A program made the position numbers and the translations under genes. DNA of 64,000 bases, from positions 1,857,304 to 1,921,303 of the forward strand of contig SCFE01000056.1 in the NCBI GenBank assembly GCA_004352715.1. Direction: 5' to 3'. Each line of letters starts with the position of its first letter. Within the stretch, counting starts at the first letter, position 1. Shown here piece after piece: positions 37,061 through 47,801 of this stretch. Source of the DNA: Hofstenia miamia. Its lineage: Eukaryota > Xenacoelomorpha > Acoela. The notes under the pieces are model-generated. The model was not told the DNA's origin. It saw nothing but the letters and a program-made list of their open reading frames with translations, and made no database searches.

Positions 37061-37878
37061 GCGCTCTATGTACTGGTAATTTTTTTAGACGTTTTTTAAC
37101 AATATTTACAGATTAACCTTATCAATGTAAATATAGATGATCACATAAAGGAATCATATTTCATTAATTTCCATATTGAATTCCTGTAGGACAAGTTATG
37201 TCACTAGGCCAGTTACTGCTATTGCGTAACTAGTAACTCAACACAAAATAACAAGAGGCGACCATATCAGAGTTCGGCCCTGATCACATTGATTAAATTT
37301 TTGCTGGGATGGGTTGCAAGGTTAAATTGGGCCTGGGAAGGGATCAGCACGCCATTGGGACAAAAATTGTGTGGTTTTGGAGGTGTCTAATACATATAGA
37401 ACACGAATTTGCATTGATTGCCATTTTTTTTACTTTTCTATTATGATATCAAATTCAACTTCTAAATAAAATAATTATGTTTTCACAATGATTCATTTGA
37501 AACACTTTATCTACATGTAATATTTGTTTTTTAAATGAAAAATACGTATTTTTAATAACTATTATTTCATAATCTGAATTTAAGGGATTGAAGTTGTGTG
37601 GAGTGAATGATTCCATTTGCAAAAATATTTTCAAGTCTTACTATTAAAATGTCTCTTTCCTTGAATCAATTCGACAAAATTAGGAAACAAAAACCTCATG
37701 CTTCATTCATAGTAATTTCCTAATGACGAACAAATATACATCCGTAGACACAAAAAACTATTAATAGAGTAACTGTAGATGCTTTGGCCTTATTTTATAT
37801 GATAACTACATACAATAAAACATAACGAAAATAATATGCAGAGTGTAGTTTAGGGAATGCCCAAACGTTCAAAAAATA
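37061..37878. other. Stretch without recognised gene
   Basis: This may be the interior of the hAT-like element that begins at 36968 (a GC-richer patch with GGGCCTGGGAAGGGATCAG lies at about 37335). No coding frame is seen. Confidence 0.35.
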
Positions 37879-37885
37879 TNATATA

Positions 37886-37926
<41 letters not shown>
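37879..37926. repeat. (TA)n microsatellite containing a single N
   Basis: The TA run is broken by an N at 37880, so its length is unresolved. It abuts the left end of a Tc1/mariner element. Confidence 0.95.
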
Positions 37927-37931
<5 letters not shown>

Positions 37932-38992
37932 GTCTCAGAAGTCCCTTTAAGAAAAAAAACTCATGCAAAACATTTATTTTTCAATGAAATGTCAAAATTT
38001 ATAAACACATAAAGAGGTAAATTTTCAAAGTTTTATTTCAAATGTTCAAATAGTTCACCACGAGCATCAATGCATAATTTTAAACGATCTTTAACAGAGC
38101 GACACGCTGTAGTGCAGATTTCCGAACATATAATTGCTGACATTAATGCGATGCTACTGTTGTAAACTGCTCTTGACAGACTACATTTTTAATTTTGCCC
38201 CATAGGAAAAAATCCACGCCTTCCAACCTATCGTCCAGGAAACTTTTCGTCCAGCCAATTCCTTACATTTAAGGCGTAAGGACTTGTTGCCCCATCCTGC
38301 AAAAATAAATCATGGTTATCTTTCATTTTAGAAAATATTGGCCAAAAGAAATTTTCAAGCATGTCAGCATAAAATGTTGATTAATATTATCTTCAAAAAA
38401 GTAGGGTCCAGTTAACCTATTACTGGAAATTGCGGCCCAAACCATAAGGCCCGACAGTAATGTGAGGATTTTCCTGACTCCAGTACACACAATTGTGTCT
38501 GTTAGCACTTCCGTCTAAATGGAATTTAGGCTCGTCACTCCAAATTATTTGATCAATCAGATTAGGTTCTATCTTCAAGAACTCAACTCGTCGATCAAAA
38601 TCATCTTCGTTTAATCTTTGAACTCTCCTGGAAATGTAAAATTTAAATTTTTCTTCCTTAAGAATTCGATGAATGGAGTGTTTTATACTTCTAGCTCACG
38701 AGACAATCTTCATGTTGATGTTGCGCCAACATTTACATCGAGTGTTTTTAAAACTTTTCCGTTTTTGTTTCTTCATTCGTTGCTGATCGCAGTCGTCCAC
38801 TTCTTTCAGCATCAAGAACACTACCTGTGGATAACCATTTGTTGAAAATGTTGTTAATTGTTGGCTTAGATGGCGCTTCATTTGTAATTTCTGTCTTACA
38901 CTTTCAAATAATGCTTATTGGGTGAACATATCGATATTTCATATCATTTCATTTGAAAATACATGTTTACATTAGTTTTTTATCATAAAGGG
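37927..38992 (-). mobile_element. Tc1/mariner-superfamily element with broken transposase
   Basis: The 3' terminus (low coordinate) is AGGGTGTCTCAGAAGTCCCT, a typical terminal repeat start of this superfamily. On the minus strand the pieces occur in order: VLDAERSGRLRSATNEE (about 38810), SIHRILKEEKFKFYISRRVQ (about 38670), IIWSDEPKFHLDG (about 38550; D of the triad), GLMVWAAISSNRLTGPYFF (about 38440), LFLQDGATSPYALNVRNWL (about 38310; second D) and a LFEHLK end (about 38040). Frameshifts and stops separate them, so the enzyme is dead. The 5' end keeps only an internal piece of the inverted repeat (AAAGGGA) before a (TA)n run. TA is the target of this superfamily. Confidence 0.85.
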
Positions 38993-39014
38993 ATATATAT
39001 ATATATATATATAT
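38993..39014. repeat. (TA)n microsatellite
   Basis: TA run at the 5' side of the Tc1/mariner element, the counterpart of the run at 37879-37926. Confidence 0.9.
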
Positions 39015-39538
39015 AGACTTGCAAAAATATATATAAACAAAAAGGAACAATAAAATTTAGTAAGCAACACCATATAAATTAGAATTAAATAAAGTGATGC
39101 TATTACAAATTTAAAATTTCATTTTAATAAATTTACTATGTGTATGTTGATAATGCCAGAAGATTTTCATTTAGAATATTTTGAAAGACACTAAGATATT
39201 CAAAGGTTATCAAGATGATAAAAATTATGCAAATTTGCCTAAAATATTGCATTTACAGCTTTTATGCAAGACGACAAAAGCATGTTTAGTGTTTTTTACA
39301 TATTCTTTTAGCAAGTCTATATATGTTGTAGTATTCGCTTAAAAATATATTACTTTATTGACAATAATTTTTTTTGTACATAGTGACTTTTTTGCAGATG
39401 AAACAGTCAAATTCTCTAACATAAACAGACATTTTGTATCAAATTTGGTATGTTGTGATTGACTGAATATTCAAACAGTTTTTGGAAACTTAATAAATCA
39501 TTTAAAGCTTTCCATAATCACATTTGGCATATATATAT
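39015..39538. other. AT-rich stretch
   Basis: No feature recognised; ends in (TA)n at the gap edge. Confidence 0.5.
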
Positions 39539-39539
39539 A

Positions 39540-39860
39540 NNNNNNNNNNNNNNNNNNNNNNNNNNNNNNNNNNNNNNNNNNNNNNNNNNNNNNNNNNNNN
39601 NNNNNNNNNNNNNNNNNNNNNNNNNNNNNNNNNNNNNNNNNNNNNNNNNNNNNNNNNNNNNNNNNNNNNNNNNNNNNNNNNNNNNNNNNNNNNNNNNNNN
39701 NNNNNNNNNNNNNNNNNNNNNNNNNNNNNNNNNNNNNNNNNNNNNNNNNNNNNNNNNNNNNNNNNNNNNNNNNNNNNNNNNNNNNNNNNNNNNNNNNNNN
39801 NNNNNNNNNNNNNNNNNNNNNNNNNNNNNNNNNNNNNNNNNNNNNNNNNNNNNNNNNNNN
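39540..39860. other. Assembly gap, 321 N, within (TA)n
   Basis: Both edges are TA runs (39530-39539 and 39861-39872), so the missing sequence probably is, or contains, a long microsatellite. Confidence 1.
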
Positions 39861-39872
39861 TATATATATATA

Positions 39873-40654
39873 GGTATATACAACATTGATATGGAAAATT
39901 AATGTAACTTTGTAAATACTATTTCGCTACCCAAAATTTCTCAGGTTTTCTTTATATTATTTCGCTGTGTTTCTTAAATATAGCAATAATTACAGCAAAA
40001 CTTGGTCTGTGTTAATTAGGTTAAGTAAATGACTATTATTTTTATATCGTTTAATAAATATCAGAAAAAAAACATGTAAGCAGGAGCTTTCAATACTGAA
40101 TTCGTCAAATGAAATCAACACCCACAATAAATGGCTATTGAATTTGTTTGACAAATTCTCCAAGTTGAACCAATGTTGATATATAACATTTGAATATTCA
40201 AGTTATTACAAGAATAATGTCTGCAAACATGTAGCCATAAGTGAATAATACTTGAAAATAAGAAAAAAACTGATTTACAGTATATTTTTTTAATTTATAA
40301 TACGCAAAATTATTAGCACATTGTTGAAGAATATAAACTAGGACATTTTTTGCAAGGCGTGATTATTTTATTTCAATAAGCGTTGTCATGAAATGTCAAT
40401 GCTAACATGTTTCTGTTTGTCTTTGACAATTTCTGTGCCGCATTATCTATGATGTCTAATGCTGTTTTGTCTGCTCATAGCGGAATATTTAAAATTTATA
40501 AAGCAGTTTAGCAGGAATATGTAATTTTGAATGCTTTCTAAGCAATTTCTAGATATTTTCTAAACGTTTAAACACGTCATCTAAACCTGACATAGATGCC
40601 ACTTCTAAACATCTTCTAGATGTCTTCTAAATCATTTCAAGACGTCTAAACGTC
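39873..40654. other. Stretch without recognised gene
   Basis: At about 40535-40665 the word TTCTAAAC/TTCTAGAT with GTC recurs at irregular, roughly 11-bp steps, a degenerate simple repeat. Nothing else is recognised. Confidence 0.4.
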
Positions 40655-41274
40655 ACAATAATTAATCAACAGTGAGGGCTGTCTGCTAAAACAACTCAAC
40701 CAACCCCTAATGTGTACGATAAATAAAAATTTAAACTGCTAAGTTTAGTCTGCATTTCTATATATTATTTAATTCAGTGTTGATTGCTTATATGCGGCAC
40801 CTAAGAATCTGCACAAGTATACATGAGAGGGATATCCATTATGCCCAGTTTACCATACGCTATTGAAATCGTCACATGAAATCGACATGAGGATTTAATG
40901 TAAACGCGTCCATGCGCTATTGAATTCCCTTGACGAATTCCTCAAGTTGAATAAGCGCAGACGAGGCTTTAGGCTCGTGAAGAGGATCCAGTTTTCTTTA
41001 CCCGTACCCGTACAGCCTTAAGGCCATAGAAGAACATCTCACGTGCATATCAATTCCTTCTCTACACGCTACAATATTTTAATAGTTAATAATTTTTAGT
41101 TATATTTTTTATTCCATTTTTCTAAATTTACTACTTCATTAAACGATTCTTTTATCTTCTCTCTCTGTATTTTCAATTTATCTACATCTAAGTAATTTCT
41201 AATCGCAAAAACAATGAAATCATTTTAATTTGCAAATTATTGCTAAGAATTATATTGTAATTTAGCTTCCTTTA

Positions 41275-41934
41275 TGCAGTACCAGGTGGCCAATTCAATT
41301 CCGTTTTTCATTTTTCATTTTGATCATTTGGAAAGATTACATGAAAATTGAAATTGAAAATCGGAAATAACCATTTTTCATTTTCGCTTTTCAAATTTCA
41401 TTTTGCCAATTTCCATTTTTAAAATTTTTCAAAGGAAAAACAAAAAATGAAAAATTAAAAACGAAAATGAAAAATTAAAAACGAAAATGAAAAATGAAAT
41501 TCCGTTTTTTGTTTTTTGATTTTCGTTTTAGTTGTTATCATTCTTATGTAATTGCTATCCCATTGATTGTTTAATCAATAAACAGTAACCGCAAATGGAA
41601 TTGATTGAAATTGTTGCACATATTAGGTAAACAACCACTCTTTCTATTATTGAGAGAATCTATAGTAGTTCAAAAACAACAACATAGCAAAAACAGAATT
41701 GAAATGTTTCATTTTTCCATTTTTGTCTTTCACTTTTCATTTTTCAATTTTTGTTTTTCTTTTGAAAAATTTTAAAAATGGAAATTGGCAAAATGAAATT
41801 TGAAAAGCGAAAATGAAAAATGGTTATTTCCGATTTTCAATTTCCATTTTCATTTAATCTTTTCAAATGATAAAAATAAAAAAGGAAAAACGGAATTGAA
41901 TTTGTCGCCTGGTACCTGCATACTAGTACCTGCA
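41275..41934. mobile_element. 660-bp foldback element with long inverted repeats
   Basis: The left arm begins TGCAGTACCAGGTGGCCAAT and the right arm, reverse-complemented, ends in GGTACCAGGCGACAAATTCA after a short duplicated TGCAGGTAC. The arms match for about 190 bp (both contain CGGAAATAACCATTTTTCAT and CATTTTGCCAATTTCCATTT). Arm sequence is AT-rich with ATTTTTC/GAAAAAT tandem words. TA flanks both ends (41273-41274 and 41935-41936). The duplicate locus near 57855 lacks the element and reads straight through CTTCCTTACCTT. There is no reading frame. It is non-autonomous, probably mobilised by a TA-targeting transposase. Confidence 0.85.
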
Positions 41935-42091
41935 TATACCTTAACGTGATTGTTATTATTATAAAATAATACAGCAATATAATTGATGTTCTTATGATGC
42001 ACTTTTCGATTTGTTTGTCAAAGTAATTGACAGAGGTACATAAACATTAACGTCAGTAATGAAATACTGTGATTAAGGAAGCGTATAATCA

Positions 42092-43219
42092 ATGATGAAA
42101 GCAATAAAATACAATAAAACTCGTGGACTCTACATGGAACACAATGTGAGCATTCCAGAAATAGTCAATTCAAATAATGTGATCCTAAAAATGCTTGCTG
42201 CTGGAATTTGTGGAACAGATTTATCAGTTAGTAAAGGCAGTTTCCCAGTGCCAGACGATACAACATTGGGGCATGAGCTCTGTGGAGTAGTTCACAAAAT
42301 AGGAAGTAAAGTTAAAAATGTAACCGTCGGTCAACGAGTTGCTATTAGGCCAACTAAGGGCTGCAATTCATGCTATTTCTGTGGTACTAACATCCCAAAT
42401 GTGTGTCCGAAAGGAGGAATCATTAAAGGTCGCGGCATTGGACTTGATGGTGGCATGGCTCAGTATATTTTAGTCGATGATGTGGATGTTCATCCAATAC
42501 CAGATGACTTAACATCTTCACAAGCTGTTCTCATTGAACCGTTATCATGTTTGCTAAATGCATGGAAGATTTCAAATGTTGCAAGCAAAGATCACTCTAA
42601 AGTACTTATTCTTGGTGGTGGAATTGGAGGCTTACATCTTCTTAATTATTTGGATTTCATTGAAGTAAAAAATCTAACTATTTGTCAGCGATCTGAAGAT
42701 CGACGTAAACGAATTGAAAAGTTGGCCTACAAGAATGTGACTGTCGTTTCCGATGTTTCCCTTCAGGAAGAATATTTAAAACATTCCGAAGATGAGTTGT
42801 GGGGATTCGATAACATAATCGATTGCACTGGTAATCCTGATGTAATACAAACTGCTTACAATTACCTAAGACCAGGAGGAAGATTTGTTATTTACGGGTG
42901 CTGTCCTGCAAACACATTCATAAAAGTCCCAATTCAAGATCTTACTTTTAAAGAGAAACATATTTCTGGATCGTTCTTGCAACCTTACACCTATGGTGCT
43001 GCTGTGGAAAACATTGTGAAACTTGCTCGGAGTGGTAGGCTTAAGCTTTCAAATTATGGGGTACAAGAGTATAGCATCGATGACTACAAAAGTGGATTTG
43101 CTGATTTAAACAGTAGAAAAATAAATAAAGGAATTTTATTTATAGACTTACCATTATCAAATATTAATATTTGGAGAAAGCAAACCAAAGAAGAAAAATT
43201 TGGGTTTTCATCTTCTTAA
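42092..43219 (+). CDS. Zinc-dependent medium-chain dehydrogenase/reductase (polyol dehydrogenase-like), copy 1
   Basis: A single uninterrupted exon of 375 codons. Two adjacent ATGs start it; copy 2 has only the second, so 42095 may be the true start. Residues 1-160 form the GroES-like catalytic domain: Cys40 in GICGTDL, His61-Glu62 in GHELCG and Glu150 in IEPLSC fit the catalytic zinc set of sorbitol-dehydrogenase-like enzymes, and Cys91, 94, 97 and 105 the structural zinc. LGGGIGG (175-180) is the dinucleotide-binding turn. The next strand ends CQRSEDRR without an acidic residue, suggesting NADP(H) rather than NAD(H) (inference). The substrate is probably a polyol or secondary alcohol; it cannot be named from sequence. 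The last 23 residues arise because TTA (43148-43150) replaces the TAA found in the other copies. Lack of introns contrasts with the carbonic anhydrases and suggests retroposition or horizontal origin. Confidence 0.95.
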   Translation: MMKAIKYNKTRGLYMEHNVSIPEIVNSNNVILKMLAAGICGTDLSVSKGSFPVPDDTTLGHELCGVVHKIGSKVKNVTVGQRVAIRPTKGCNSCYFCGTNIPNVCPKGGIIKGRGIGLDGGMAQYILVDDVDVHPIPDDLTSSQAVLIEPLSCLLNAWKISNVASKDHSKVLILGGGIGGLHLLNYLDFIEVKNLTICQRSEDRRKRIEKLAYKNVTVVSDVSLQEEYLKHSEDELWGFDNIIDCTGNPDVIQTAYNYLRPGGRFVIYGCCPANTFIKVPIQDLTFKEKHISGSFLQPYTYGAAVENIVKLARSGRLKLSNYGVQEYSIDDYKSGFADLNSRKINKGILFIDLPLSNINIWRKQTKEEKFGFSSS

Positions 43220-43309
43220 TTAAATAAATTGGAATTAAACTAAACTATGTTATTACACCTAGCATCTAAACAGCAAAGACTCTGTGAATGCTTTAATGTG
43301 GCCATCAAT

Positions 43310-43332
43310 ATATACGTATATATATATATATA
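43310..43332. repeat. Short (TA)n tract
   Basis: TA run with a CG interruption just beyond the 3' limit of the duplicated block. Confidence 0.85.
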
Positions 43333-43829
43333 CTCTGTATATAAAATTTATGTTATTTCCACAATATTAACACAACTTAATGCATTAAGTCTTGGAACTG
43401 TATTTATGTGAAAATTTCAAATATTAATACCAGTAGTGCTAATGCCAATTTTTACGGGCAATAAAGACTAATTTAATTGTTCTATATTCATATAATTGCT
43501 TGATGTGGTAAGTCTAAATTGACAACGAAATGTAAGCAAACTACACATGTCCATGTCCAATGTACATTGATAGCTTTCACGATGTTCACTTTTTCAAGTA
43601 TCAATTATTATTATGTGAAAAAACTCATGATGGGAATGATAGCGAAAATCGGAATTATTATTGCAATTGTAACAAAAAATAAAGTTTTGCGAAGTTGAAC
43701 TTTGCCCTAGATGCGTGGTATAGAGTGGAATATTATTGTACGAAGTGTACAAGTGAACAATTTTTATGTAGCTATTCTATGTGTTATCATTTATCCCCAA
43801 CAAAACTCAAATGATCTAAAAGCTCGTAA

Positions 43830-44753
43830 AAGTGTTCGTATTCTAAGAGGATATTTAAGGTCATAGGAAGATTGAATGTAATTTCTGAAAATTCTAGGAA
43901 TTATAAGAAATCCATTGTTCGGAATTTTGAAGAAATGCGTTCAACTGCACTTCAAAACCACAATAGCATAGTGAGAAGAGCAAACGAAGCTTTTAACCAG
44001 ACAGCAGCAAGAATAGATAAAAATATATTAGAAATTACTATGAAATTTGAGGAGATTGAAAGAGAAATTGACATTGCAAGAAGAAAATTGATTGATAATT
44101 TAAAATGTGAAGACGCACACAAGAAAAGCAGCTGGCTTATGTCGGTTTTCCCTAGATATCATCATTCTAAGATTTCAAATAAGGACTCTCATATTAAGTT
44201 TAAATGTGTTGAAATTGAAAATTGGCCAGCAATTCGAAAATTTTGTCAGAAAATTTTGAAAGAGAAAATTTTATTAACTCTTAACAACTGCAAATTACAG
44301 CAAAACAAGTATTGAAAATGCTTTTTTGAAGCAAAAACCTTTTTCTTCCATGAAAAATGCATTCATTGCTCCCAATTAGTGTCACACATTCCACCACAAT
44401 TGTGAGATATTGCATATGATAAGAGAAGTGATGCAATTTTTTCACTTCAAACTATTAATGGGAACGAATTTCTTGTGAAAAATTCACATAATAGCAATAG
44501 CAAAAGATGGCTCATTTCTATTTGCTCATACAATTATCTCTGGAAATATCATAAAGTGCTGCGTCTATATAAAGACAATCAAAATGCTTCTAAACAATTA
44601 CTAATTTTTGATACACAGATTGAAATATTTAGAAAATTTAAAGTTCCTTTTTGTGATATCAAGAAGATAAGAATTATTCGCTCAAACCCACCATTACACA
44701 AAATATTTCTTGGTACGAAATATTTTTGTCGCGCGATGGCGTATGAAAATTGA
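43830..44753 (+). pseudogene. Decayed reading frame with coiled-coil-like segment, family unknown
   Basis: A single frame is open from 43830 to a TGA at 44313-44315 and, after two stops (44313 and about 44403), continues in the same register to 44753. No frameshift is needed. The first part is rich in charged residues with a heptad-like stretch (NILEITMKFEEIEREIDIA, about 44025-44085), suggesting a coiled coil. The segment between the stops has a paired Cys motif (HEKCIHCSQL). The first ATG in frame is internal, at EEMRST (about 43935). The family is not recognised. A TRIM/B-box relative is conceivable from the Cys motif next to a coiled coil, but the order is unusual. It may be exons misread as one frame, or a pseudogene. 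Confidence 0.4.
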
Positions 44754-44818
44754 TTTCGAGAGCTATCTAAATACATGGCATAAACAATATTTTTGCAATT
44801 GCTCTAAATTGGCTTGCT

Positions 44819-45010
44819 TTTTTATACCGTCACGAAATCTTTCTGCATCGTCAAGCAACACGCATTGTAGTGCTTCCCTTCTTTAAAGGAAATGTTTGCT
44901 AGATTTTGGGGCAATTTGCATTTTATTCGCCCATATATTTTCTTGAGAAGTCAAAAAAAGTATTTTTTAGCGATTTCTCAAATTGGTCTGATTTCGTGAC
45001 GGCATAAAAA
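44819..45010. mobile_element. 192-bp MITE with 21-bp terminal inverted repeats
   Basis: The left end TTTTTATACCGTCACGAAAT is mirrored at the right end: the reverse complement of 44990-45010 reads TTTTTATGCCGTCACGAAAT. Including the final C of both, 20 of 21 bases match. There is no coding capacity. The target duplication is not clear, so the superfamily is not assigned. Confidence 0.7.
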
Positions 45011-45749
45011 TGCAGAATAGCATAAGTGCAAACTAATATTCTTAACGCAAAGGCATGTTTTAACAGGAATAATTATTGCACATTCTCAATAAAATGTATC
45101 TGTTCAACATGTTTTAGTTAATTAGTTTTAATTGCAAATGCTGTTCCTGTTTATTCATTTGTATGAATTCAATAGTACTATAATTTGGGACATAATGTGA
45201 TCATATGTCCATAATGAACTTTCACAATAATTATAAAGTCTCATAATCACCTATATCTACAAGTTCAACTCAGGTCCAAAAGGTCATGCAGTATTACAGA
45301 CATATCCATCATTAAGATTATCTACAACCCCTTTAAGTATTCGATGGTAAATGTTTGGGCTTCTAGAATTTCGTATAATTATAAAAGAATAATCTTATAA
45401 AATATATTTGTGTACTTAGGCCTAAACAATTATATCAATATTTTATTCCGAGGATAAATAATTTCATACATTTATTGAATGGAAAACGATTTGTTTCAAA
45501 ATTTAGTTTTAGTTCTTGTTATTGAAAACGCATTATTTCAAAAAAGAATATTTTTTAAGCACTTAGTTCAAAGAATGTAATTTGATTTGCCTCATAGATG
45601 AACCCATTAAAGCTTTAAAATTGCTGTTCAAAAGTTAGTTGCTTAGCTTTATTATCTTATTAAGCTCAAATGAATTGTGCAACTGAGAAATCAAAGTGCA
45701 TCAAACTATGGGAAGTGTTGTTTCTCTGTTAAACAATTTTTCATAATGG
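45011..45749. other. Stretch without recognised gene
   Basis: AT-rich; no repeat or reading frame of note. The last part may be 3' flank of the adjoining dehydrogenase pseudogene. Confidence 0.45.
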
Positions 45750-46003
45750 TTAGTGAATCAATAAGATTCCATTAGTTATTTTTCTACTGTTTAAATCAGC
45801 AAATCCACTTTTGTAGTAATCAATGCTGTACTCTTTTACCCCATAATTCGAAAGCTTAAGCCTACCACTCCGAGCGAGTTTCACAATGTTTTCTACAGCA
45901 GCACCATAGGTGTGAGGTTGTAAGAATGATCGAGAAATAGTTTTTCTTTAAAAGTAAGATCTTGAATTGAGACTTTTATAAGTGTATTTGTAGGACAGCA
46001 GGT
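45750..46003 (-). pseudogene. Truncated third copy of the medium-chain dehydrogenase
   Basis: The minus strand encodes the last ~83 residues of the same dehydrogenase: IQDLTFKEK, a frameshift at the following codons, then LQPHTYGAAVENIVKLARSG and FADLNSRKITNGILLI, ending in TAA (45752-45750). The upstream limit is abrupt at the GCCP turn (about 46003), so three quarters of the gene are missing. One frameshift and the truncation make it non-functional. It lies inverted between the two intact copies. Its stop codon is at the same place as in copy 2, which shows that the longer C-terminus of copy 1 is derived. Confidence 0.9.
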
Positions 46004-46759
46004 ACTAGGTGGAACTGTAAGCCACTCTTAAACAATATTTAGACAGTGTAAATTTTGGATTGTACTGTTCCTAACGATGGCAGAAGTGCTTTTCCCTACT
46101 TATTCTCTGATGTTTTTTCGAAAATCCTTCATCACATAGAGTAAAGAAAATTTATATTCAGACCAGATGTTTGTATAAGACATATAGCATACACAGACCT
46201 TTGCCTGTAGTATCAACCAAGTGTTTTAGCTTTCAATTTTGTTGCAGACATCAGAATGTTGTTCATTACTTTCCTTTCTGGATCTTTTTCCTCTGTTCAC
46301 TGTAATCATAGTTGACATCCTCTTCATCTGTGTTGTTCATGTCTAGATAATGTTACAATCAATTTTTTCTAAGTCATTCTATTTAATGACAGTTAATGTA
46401 TCATTTGAGCTTCATCAAGCCTTTTCTGAAGAATGCAATTTCCTTGAACACAGACTATTTGTTCTTGCATCAACTGATTGTCCAAGTGTTTCAAGTCTAT
46501 ATCATAATCAATATTTCCTGAAAGCATTAAAACTGATCAAGGATCAATTATGCTGATGTATATCACATCTTGGTATCTCCCTTTCATTTTGCACACATAC
46601 ACACACACTCTATCTCTCTCTTTCTCTTTGAATGATGGCGTTTTCTTGTTTTAAATTTCTTACTGTATTTCCATTCTGAGAATAGTTTTTCTAAATGCTT
46701 AGCTATTTCACTTTGATGTGACACTTCCTTTTCCATCTTCTTGTTTGCCCAATTAAAAG
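46004..46759. other. Stretch without recognised gene
   Basis: Contains a short (CA)n/(CT)n simple repeat at about 46590-46635. The 3' end of the neighbouring mariner element probably lies here but could not be placed. Confidence 0.4.
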
Positions 46760-47801
46760 TGCAACACTAAAATGGTGTTGTTCTGTATTTCAGGAATTTC
46801 TAGTTACACCATTTGAATAGAATATTCAACTGAATTTATCGAATCTTGTGTATTCCTTTTTGATAGTTTATATACAACCAGCTTTTTAATACTCCTTCAA
46901 ATATGGAAAAGCCACCAATATGTCACTGCAGATGCTGTGTCCATAAGGCAATGTTTAAACAAAAAATCTTCCATTTGGTGGAAAATATCTGACAAGCATA
47001 GTCTTTTTGTCAGCCATTAGAGTAAGTTTGACATTTTGTGGTCTGATGCTGCCAGGTGCTACCTAGGCCTTTTACTTTGCGCCAGTACAGTCAAAATACA
47101 AACAAGTTTTATCATGAACTGCGTAAGTGTTAGGTACATTATGTGTAGTTGTCAGAAATGCAAAAGGTTGTTGCGCGCATAATTTGCGTGCTTTCTGCTT
47201 GCAGCAGTCAATTCATGGGACACACACATGCCAAAAATGCTACTGTAATTTATCTTTTCTAACATGCGATGAACACTCGATCTGCAAGGATTATCATTAT
47301 CATTATTATCAAAAATGGAGGATAGTTGGTGAATAGACAGATGTGGACCCTCTAGCAATGTTTCCTTAATTTTCACTTTCTGTTCATTGTTTGTTGATGT
47401 TCTAGGTCGACTAATGCTATGAGTGTCAACAGAGGATGCGCATGTCTCCTCTTTAAATGATTTCACCCACATTTGCAATGTCTTCATGACGGTTGCTCTA
47501 TCACCCCATACATTCTGCAGCTCGCAGTGCATGTCTGTAGTTGAAGAATTGCATTTCCATCTTGTGTAAGCACAAAAACGAAAATTCTCTTGTGACGCCT
47601 CCATTCTATAATAAACAGTGAAATTACGCAGTCAATGTATAATGCTTAAAATAAAACATTAATTACAGGAGCCAATAAGATTTCGAAATATATTATTTCC
47701 AACTTTCTCTCTTTCTCTATATGCATGCTTGCAGTCATAAAGAAGAGGCATTTTACGTGTTAAATTTCTTTATGCAAAAAGACTTCTGGGACAACATAGT
47801 A
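46760..47801 (-). mobile_element. mariner element remnant with transposase N-terminus
   Basis: The terminal repeat TACTATGTTGTCCCAGAAGT ends at 47801 on the minus strand. The transposase starts at 47604 (MEASQENFRFCAY) and stays open for 150 codons to 47152. It contains the paired helix-turn-helix typical of mariner: WGDRATVMKTLQMWVKSFKE, a degraded GRP linker (SISRPRT) and LSIHQLSSI in the second helix-turn-helix. Beyond the stop, pieces of the catalytic part persist in shifted frames (CTGAK, APGSIRPQNVKLTL, MLVRYFPPNG to about 46970). The element is therefore inactive. The 3' inverted repeat was not found and the low-coordinate bound is a guess. Confidence 0.85.

Larger units (their letters stand above)
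40655..43300 (+). repeat. Segmental duplication, copy A
   Basis: From CACAATAATTA (about 40655) to about 43300 the sequence is alignable with 57318-59190, including 5' and 3' non-coding flanks (for example GAATCTGCACAAGTATACAT in both). The dehydrogenase is inside. Copy A is longer mainly because of the 660-bp foldback element. Confidence 0.85.

Noticed and set aside
39459-39902. Frames across the 321-N gap
   Set aside because: N run flanked by (TA)n; not coding.
40535-40665. TTCTAAAC/GTC degenerate repeat as a possible CRISPR-like or binding-site array
   Set aside because: Irregular spacing, no constant repeat and no spacers; best seen as degenerate simple sequence.
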